The notes beneath the pieces are model-generated. The model was not told the DNA's origin. It saw nothing but the letters and a program-made list of their open reading frames with translations, and ran no database searches. The position numbers were made by a program, and so were the translations under genes. From assembly GCA_963933885.1 (NCBI GenBank), contig CAWVWF010000107.1, forward strand, positions 1-11,724: DNA of 11,724 bases. The letters run 5' to 3'. The DNA is from CAWVWF01 sp963933885. Lineage in GTDB: Bacteria > Bacteroidota > Bacteroidia > Flavobacteriales_C > GCA-002722245. This document shows, one piece after another, positions 7,411-11,724 of the stretch (position 1 is the stretch's first letter; each line of letters starts with the position of its first letter).

Positions 7411-7445
7411 AACAAAAAAACCGAAGTAGATAACTACTTCGGTTT
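7411..7445 (-). terminator. Intrinsic terminator of the receptor-lipoprotein operon
   Basis: A perfect 12-bp stem (7418-7429 with 7434-7445, core CCGAAGTAG/CTACTTCGG) closes a four-base loop. On the - strand it is followed by a run of T (complement of the A run 7414-7420), starting 22 bases after the lipoprotein stop codon. On the + strand only TTT follows, so it acts mainly for - strand transcripts. It makes the GH18 gene a separate unit. Confidence 0.9.
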
Positions 7446-7467
7446 AGCATCACATATGTAATAATGC

Positions 7468-8016
7468 TTATTTAATCTTAAAGGGAAAAACTACTTCAAC
7501 GTCAGTTTCTCCTGGAGCGCAAGTTCCATCTTTTACATTTGGTTGATGTTTTAAACTAACTGTTATACTTCCCATACTAACAGTTGAAGTTGTCCAACTT
7601 GATGATAAACCTACTTCGTAATTACCATCAGAATCTGTTCTTGTAACTGCTAGCGTAGCATTATCAGAATCATAACACACAATATGTTCATCGTCTTCAT
7701 CTAAAACTTCTGTTGTAATGTTTTCAGGAACAACTTCAGATTCATTCCAAAATTCTGTTGAAACTGTGTATATTTCATTTGCATTTAATGAAATGGTATC
7801 GAAAACAGTAGGACTGTTTCCGCCAGGTCCATCGGTATCAACAAATTCGAATGTATCAGATTGAGCAATAACCAGAGTTGGCGTGAAGATTAGTCTAACA
7901 GTTGTTATTAATTCTTCTTCATGTCCATCGTCTGGATTATCTACTTTGTTGTCGTCTTTTTCACATGATGCAAACAGTGCGATCATTGCTAATGGTAAAA
8001 TGTACTTTTTTAACAT
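7468..8016 (-). CDS. Acidic lipoprotein, receptor partner of unknown function
   Basis: This is a 182-residue protein. The lipoprotein signal ends in F-A-S-C (Cys18), followed by an acidic linker (19-36, mostly Asp/Glu with one His). The mature part resembles a Bacteroidota family that public annotation often labels 'type 1 periplasmic binding fold superfamily protein': a V-D-x-DGPGG turn (59-66), L-x-x-N-x-x-Y-T-V (77-85), an N-E-S-x-x-P-E-(N/D)-I-T-x-E-V segment (91-104), a D-E-D-D-E-H cluster (106-111), then L-x-HQPN (155-160) and a closing G-E-T-D-(V/I)-E-V-x-F strand (169-177). It starts 9 bases after the receptor stop, so the two are one operon. Location just inside or outside the outer membrane and a job in capturing or handing over the metal are inferred from context; no binding site is proven. 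Confidence 0.8.
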   Translation of the reverse strand: MLKKYILPLAMIALFASCEKDDNKVDNPDDGHEEELITTVRLIFTPTLVIAQSDTFEFVDTDGPGGNSPTVFDTISLNANEIYTVSTEFWNESEVVPENITTEVLDEDDEHIVCYDSDNATLAVTRTDSDGNYEVGLSSSWTTSTVSMGSITVSLKHQPNVKDGTCAPGETDVEVVFPFKIK

Positions 8017-8025
8017 GATGTATGA

Positions 8026-10335
8026 TTATTTATGGTGATGATGATGCTCGTTGATTTCGAAATTATACTTAATTCCAAAAGTGAAATTTCTACCCATTTC
8101 ATCTGTGAAATAACGGAATCGATTTAAATAACTTCTGTAGGACACGTCTAATACATTATTCACATTGAAGAATAAAGTAAGAGGTGTTTTGAAATTGAGT
8201 TTAGTATAGGCTTTAAAATTAAGTAAACCATAGCCTTTTGGAGGATCTACATAGTCTTCATCAGCTTGGAATCTGTCTTGCCGACTAACATATTGAAAGT
8301 TCAATTCAAAAACAGTTTTCTGAAACATCTTTCCAAAATTAGGTTTGTATTGGATACTTGAATTGTATTCATCTGCTGGCATTCCCCACAAGAAGTTATT
8401 ATTTGTAAGATTATTCGCTCGAATAAAACTTGAACCAAATTCTATATCAACTTTCGAATGAAGGGCATACTTCACTTCTAAATCAATACCGTTTAAAGTA
8501 GCTTCAACTTGCTTGAATTCGAATACTGGAAATGCTCCTCGGATAGTTAATTGAGTTTCTCCTGTAGGTGCTAAATAAATATAATTAGAAAAGTAGTTGG
8601 CATAAAGTTGAGTTTTTAAATCCCATTTTTTCCAATGCTTTTCTAAACTAGCATTCCAATTAATAACCTGTTCCAAGTTTAAGTTTTGATCTCCATATTC
8701 GAGCGCAGCTGATCCATGATGAAGACCATTAGAATACAATTCATTCACTGCAGGAGGTCGCCATGCTGTTCCTAAATTAGAATGAAAAGAAAGACTGTCG
8801 GTTAATTTATAGCTGTATCCGATATTCCCATTTATATTTTGAAATTCATGAGCGGGTTTAAGTAAGGAACCGTTTTCATAATAATAAACATTCAAATAAT
8901 TAAAATCATATCGCAATCCAAAATCAACCAAATGTTTTCCTTTTTTGATGGTTTCGATTGCATAAGCACCTATTGCATATTTCTCATAATTTGGAATAAA
9001 ATATCTTCCCGACCATGTATTGGCTTGATATCCTCCTTGAATTCCATATTGATGTTGCCACTTACCATGATGCGTATATTTAGCATCAACAGTATGAGAA
9101 GTTAAGTTGAAATTAAAATCAGGCTCATCTTCGGTAGAGTGAGAATCGTATTCTGATCGTTGATTAAACTGACGTCCATATATTAATTCAAGTTTATTTG
9201 AATCGTTTATATAGAAAAACGATTTCGCTTTAATCATTTCATGAGAAACAGATTGATAAGGACGTTGTATATCATACGAAAACTCATTAGCTGTATTTGG
9301 CTGTTCTGCTGTGAAAGCGTTATTCAAGTCAGTTAAATTACCAATATGCGCACCTGAAAACACCCCATATTCAGCATTGAAATCTGAATAGTCAAACTGA
9401 ATTCCGTAATTAGAAGCTTTATAACCAACTGCCCAAGAATAGTTTTTCTCTTCAAGACCTGTATTATCGATAAAATAATCTGGTGTGTGCACATTTCCAC
9501 TTTTCTTTAATGAACCTTGAAGTTTATAACTCAATTGTGGAATAGCTTTGAAATTACCATTTATTTCGGCTCCTGTCACTCCTTTCCTTCCATTGCTCTC
9601 TCCACCAATAAATACTTTTCCTTCAATACCATGTCTTCTTCTTAATGGTGCAGGTTTCAAAATAACAACTCCTCCAATTGCATCAGAACCATAAGCTAAA
9701 CTATTGGCTCCGGAAATAACGTGAACGCTATTGGTAGTTGTAAAATCTAATTCTACACCGTGATCTGTCCCCCATTGCTGACCTTCTTGTCTGATCTCAT
9801 TATTCAAAATAAGTACTCTATTACTATGCATTCCATGAATTGATGGCTTACTTACATTAGTTCCCGACGATTGATTTTGAACCCCTTGCATGGATTTTAA
9901 AGCATCTCCTAATTGTTGAGTTGTGCTTTGATCTATTGCTTCTTTAGATAACGTTTTTTCCTGTTGTGTTTCTATTTCTTTTCGCTGAATTGTGAAAACC
10001 AAATCACCTAACTCATTAACATGGTGTTCAGGATGAAAATTATGGTTTTGATTGGATTGAACATTTATAGTGTCAATTATTCGCTCACATCCCATGTGAT
10101 CACAATGTACGATGTTGGTTCCAGCACAAACATTTTTAAGCGTATATCTACCCAACGAATCGGAAGTAGTAACATTAACAGTTCCCTCAATTACAATTAG
10201 GGCAAAGCCAAGAGGTTCGCTATTGTGCTCATCAAGTACGGTTCCTGATAAAGTATATTTACAATTGGTTTGACCGATACTCACATTGAATATCATCAAC
10301 AATATTATAGATAGAAAATAGTTTAAACGCAACAT
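8026..10335 (-). CDS. TonB-dependent receptor, probably for zinc
   Basis: This is a 769-residue outer-membrane receptor that would import a substrate using TonB-ExbBD energy. In order: signal peptide (1-21), a carboxypeptidase-regulatory-like beta-sandwich (about 26-92), a His-rich linker (98-105, HNFHPEHH), a TonB-box-like DLVFTI (111-116), a plug (about 130-235, with VLILNNEIRQEG and GSDAIGGVVIL), and a 22-strand type barrel to the end. Unusual metal-binding potential is visible: CDHMGC (78-83), two more Cys (25, 70), and five His in a row at 764-768 just before the last Lys. With the divergent Zur-like regulator this points to a ZnuD-like role; other divalent metals or a metallophore remain possible. 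It heads the operon with the downstream lipoprotein. The start is supported by the signal peptide, although a candidate promoter leaves almost no leader. Confidence 0.85.
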   Translation of the reverse strand: MLRLNYFLSIILLMIFNVSIGQTNCKYTLSGTVLDEHNSEPLGFALIVIEGTVNVTTSDSLGRYTLKNVCAGTNIVHCDHMGCERIIDTINVQSNQNHNFHPEHHVNELGDLVFTIQRKEIETQQEKTLSKEAIDQSTTQQLGDALKSMQGVQNQSSGTNVSKPSIHGMHSNRVLILNNEIRQEGQQWGTDHGVELDFTTTNSVHVISGANSLAYGSDAIGGVVILKPAPLRRRHGIEGKVFIGGESNGRKGVTGAEINGNFKAIPQLSYKLQGSLKKSGNVHTPDYFIDNTGLEEKNYSWAVGYKASNYGIQFDYSDFNAEYGVFSGAHIGNLTDLNNAFTAEQPNTANEFSYDIQRPYQSVSHEMIKAKSFFYINDSNKLELIYGRQFNQRSEYDSHSTEDEPDFNFNLTSHTVDAKYTHHGKWQHQYGIQGGYQANTWSGRYFIPNYEKYAIGAYAIETIKKGKHLVDFGLRYDFNYLNVYYYENGSLLKPAHEFQNINGNIGYSYKLTDSLSFHSNLGTAWRPPAVNELYSNGLHHGSAALEYGDQNLNLEQVINWNASLEKHWKKWDLKTQLYANYFSNYIYLAPTGETQLTIRGAFPVFEFKQVEATLNGIDLEVKYALHSKVDIEFGSSFIRANNLTNNNFLWGMPADEYNSSIQYKPNFGKMFQKTVFELNFQYVSRQDRFQADEDYVDPPKGYGLLNFKAYTKLNFKTPLTLFFNVNNVLDVSYRSYLNRFRYFTDEMGRNFTFGIKYNFEINEHHHHHK

Positions 10336-10340
10336 TGTTG

Positions 10341-10371
10341 CAAATGTAGTTAAATTATTTTCTAATGCAAC
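10341..10371 (-). promoter_or_regulatory. Candidate receptor promoter, leaderless
   Basis: On the - strand, GTTG (10371-10368) is followed after exactly 19 bases by TACATTTG (10348-10341), a full match to the -7 consensus TAnnTTTG. Only 5 bases separate it from the ATG at 10335, so transcription would begin at or next to the start codon. The TTG lies inside the left arm of the palindrome at 10363-10383. Confidence 0.55.
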
Positions 10372-10383
10372 ACTATTGCATTA
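10363..10383. promoter_or_regulatory. Palindromic operator, probable Zur/Fur-type box
   Basis: This is a perfect inverted repeat, TAATGCAA-N5-TTGCATTA, 27 bases from the receptor start codon and 25 from the regulator start codon. Length and symmetry suit a dimeric Fur-family repressor. It covers the TTG of both divergent candidate promoters. A second copy of the heptamer TGCAACA (10366-10372 on the + strand) occurs on the opposite strand at 10336-10342, between the receptor -7 element and the ATG, and could be a weaker half-site. That this regulator binds here is inferred from position. Confidence 0.65.
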
Positions 10384-10404
10384 AATATATTTTAATTATT
10401 TTTG
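10376..10404 (+). promoter_or_regulatory. Candidate regulator promoter, leaderless
   Basis: TTG (10376-10378), the first bases of the right palindrome arm, is followed after 18 bases by TATTTTTG (10397-10404), which fits TAnnTTTG. The ATG at 10409 is 4 bases further, so this transcript too would have almost no leader. It mirrors the receptor promoter around the palindrome centre. Confidence 0.5.
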
Positions 10405-10408
10405 ATAT

Positions 10409-10825
10409 ATGAGTCCAAAAGATATTCTTAAGAATCATGGTTTAAAATTCACCCCTAATCGCGAATTGATTTTGGGCGTATTTATAAATAACAAGCATGC
10501 CTTGTCTTATAATAATCTTGAAGCGTTACTAGCGAAAAAACTTGATCGTGTTACGGTATACAGAACTTTGAAATCATTTGAGGAGTCTGGAATCATTCAC
10601 CAAATTCACGATGGTAGTAGTCAAATAAAATATGCTCTATGTCATGGAGGAACATGTAGCAGTCATCAACATTCAGATTCTCATGCACATTTTAGATGTG
10701 AAGAATGTGACAAAACGTTTTGTTTGGAAGAAATTGCTATTCCTGAAATCAAATTACCAGCAGGCTATAAAAAAGAATCACAATCCGTTTTTATTCAAGG
10801 TGTTTGCGAAGTTTGTAATCAATAA
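10409..10825 (+). CDS. Fur-family repressor, probably zinc-sensing (Zur)
   Basis: This is a 138-residue protein of normal Fur-family length. The N-terminal winged helix (about 5-78) starts with the usual LKNHGLKFTPNR and has the recognition helix RVTVYRTL (47-54). The C-terminal dimerisation and metal part has the structural zinc pairs CEEC (97-100) and CEVC (133-136), and the HAHF motif (92-95). Between the two domains is a dense metal-ligand run: Cys78, His79, Cys83, His86, His88, His92, His94. Extra Cys ligands fit a zinc sensor better than an iron sensor; Fur, Mur or a mixed specificity cannot be excluded. It would bind DNA as a dimer when loaded with metal, most likely the palindrome in its own divergent promoter region, repressing itself and the receptor operon. 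The start gives a standard Fur N-terminus. Confidence 0.8.
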   Translation: MSPKDILKNHGLKFTPNRELILGVFINNKHALSYNNLEALLAKKLDRVTVYRTLKSFEESGIIHQIHDGSSQIKYALCHGGTCSSHQHSDSHAHFRCEECDKTFCLEEIAIPEIKLPAGYKKESQSVFIQGVCEVCNQ

Positions 10826-10827
10826 AA

Positions 10828-10854
10828 TATTTTTTGGAGTAATTTCAAAAAATA
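10828..10854. repeat. AT-rich inverted repeat after the regulator gene
   Basis: This is a perfect 9-bp inverted repeat, TATTTTTTG (10828-10836) against CAAAAAATA (10846-10854), with a 9-base spacer, beginning 3 bases after the regulator stop. Position suggests an RNA 3' end, but the stem is nearly all A-T and no T run follows on the + strand, so it is not a standard intrinsic terminator. Confidence 0.4.
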
Positions 10855-11054
10855 CTTCAAGGTAAAACATACATTCAAGCGATCACAAAAGTGAATAATT
10901 CAATATAGAAATAGCCAACTCATATTTTGCTTAAATTACGTTTTGAAATCAAAAGAATAATCAATTAAGTTAAATTAATATATAATTAGAATCGTTTAAC
11001 ATTATTTGATAATTTGAATTTCCGAATCCTTTACAATTAACTTTTCTTTACCGA

Positions 11055-11258
11055 ATGAATGGAGCATTTGGCTGTTTTGGTCCTAGTAATTTAGAAGTAA
11101 CACTTACCATATTATTCGCTTTTACTTTCCTATTTCTCTTTCCAACAATTGGATGGTATTATCACAAAAATAAAGCATCTAATAAACGCTGGTTTATAAA
11201 CTTTTCTAAAGCTTGCTTTATTATTTCGTTTTTAATTATTCAAATCATAATTCTATAA
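11055..11258 (+). CDS. Small two-helix membrane protein
   Basis: This is a 67-residue protein with hydrophobic helices at about 13-34 and 47-67, joined by the positively charged loop YYHKNKASNKRW. Loop charge would put the middle on the cytoplasmic side. The second helix runs to the last residue. It starts about 230 bases after the regulator gene, in AT-rich DNA without a clear promoter, and its stop lies 9 bases before the next gene, so the pair is probably one operon. No family recognised; it is too short to be sure. Confidence 0.45.
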   Translation: MNGAFGCFGPSNLEVTLTILFAFTFLFLFPTIGWYYHKNKASNKRWFINFSKACFIISFLIIQIIIL

Positions 11259-11267
11259 TAGCCGACT

Positions 11268-11642
11268 ATGTATGCTATAAAAAACAAACACTGGATAATA
11301 ACTCAGAATTTTCTGATCAACTATATTATTCATCTTATAATCGCAACATTTATTGCTGCCTTTCTCCTGCTGCTTCCAAATGAACCTTCTTATCGAACTG
11401 ATTATGGCACTAGTGAAGGAAGTTGGTTTTTCCTTATTTTCACCATCCCGTTAGCCATCCTTTATAACTTGGCATACTTACTAAATTGGTCTGTTCAAAT
11501 AATCCGTTTTTTACGAAAAGAAAAACCTGGCCTATCAGTTCGAAAGACCAATATTTTTCTAATATTTAGTGGATATATTATATTGATTATAGCACTGGTG
11601 TTTTACCGTGCTCAATTTATAGATACCTTGCAAATACAGTAG
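11268..11642 (+). CDS. Three-helix membrane protein of unknown function
   Basis: This is a 124-residue protein with hydrophobic helices at about 18-37, 52-79 and 94-113. The loop between the first two (LPNEPSYRTDYGTSEGSW) is polar, and the loop between the second and third is basic (RFLRKEKPGLSVRK), which would place that loop in the cytoplasm. It lies 9 bases behind the preceding small membrane protein gene, same strand. There is no catalytic or transport motif and no family I can name. CAGTAG/CTACTG (11637-11642 and 11654-11659) could pair around the stop codon, but no T run follows. Confidence 0.55.
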   Translation: MYAIKNKHWIITQNFLINYIIHLIIATFIAAFLLLLPNEPSYRTDYGTSEGSWFFLIFTIPLAILYNLAYLLNWSVQIIRFLRKEKPGLSVRKTNIFLIFSGYIILIIALVFYRAQFIDTLQIQ

Positions 11643-11724
11643 GAGTTTTGAAACTACTGAAAATGCCTCTTCCTTTTTGACTTAAAATATTTGGATGGAG
11701 TCACGATCTTATAAGGATTTTTCC

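Noticed and set aside
7403..7422. Third copy of the TCACCAAACAAAAA word found in the diverged repeat
   Set aside because: Similarity stops after this word: AGCACAG and the internal landmarks are missing at the expected spacing, and the A run belongs to the terminator.
10632..10865. 77-codon + strand open frame overlapping the regulator
   Set aside because: It is a shifted frame of the Fur-family gene, which carries all the family motifs.
11637..11659. Hairpin around the last stop codon as terminator
   Set aside because: The stem is only 6 bp with an 11-base loop, and no T run follows.

Overview
The window looks like chromosome of an AT-rich member of the Bacteroidota, most likely a flavobacterium-like marine or freshwater organism. 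The evidence is a Bacteroidota-style AsmA protein, a TonB-dependent receptor with an N-terminal carboxypeptidase-regulatory-like domain, many small lipoproteins with short Cys lipoboxes, promoter elements of the Bacteroidota type (TTG / TAnnTTTG), and no Shine-Dalgarno-like sequence obvious at the starts examined. No rRNA, tRNA, CRISPR array or intact insertion sequence is visible.

Left part (1-3988). The first 495 bases carry no intact gene. They hold a decayed C-terminal fragment of what looks like a REP-associated tyrosine transposase (RAYT) and one copy of a diverged structured repeat of about 90 bp. Next comes a 1052-residue AsmA-like envelope protein on the + strand, followed 12 bases after its stop by a second copy of the same repeat.

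Middle part (3989-7326, all - strand). In transcription order (right to left) there are a secreted GH18 glycosidase-like protein, a lipoprotein made of two tandem copies of one about 85-residue domain, a two-helix membrane protein, a small lipocalin-like lipoprotein, and a lipoprotein/membrane protein. The last is followed in frame by a 63-codon open stretch beyond two stop codons. Apart from GH18, these have no function I can name.

Right part (7418-10825). This is the most coherent module: a metal-uptake locus, most probably for zinc. A TonB-dependent receptor with a five-histidine C-terminus and a small acidic lipoprotein form a - strand operon ending in a strong intrinsic terminator. A Zur-like Fur-family repressor is divergent on the + strand. 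The 73-bp gap between receptor and regulator holds an 8+5+8 perfect palindrome. Its two arms contain the TTG of two back-to-back candidate promoters, and each promoter's TAnnTTTG element ends only 4-5 bases before its start codon. One dimeric repressor could therefore close both promoters, and both mRNAs would be leaderless or nearly so. Inferred working model: when metal is scarce the repressor leaves, and the receptor plus its lipoprotein partner are made together with more regulator.

Right end (11055-11642). Two small multi-helix membrane proteins of unknown function lie 9 bases apart and are probably co-transcribed. The last 82 bases hold no recognisable gene.
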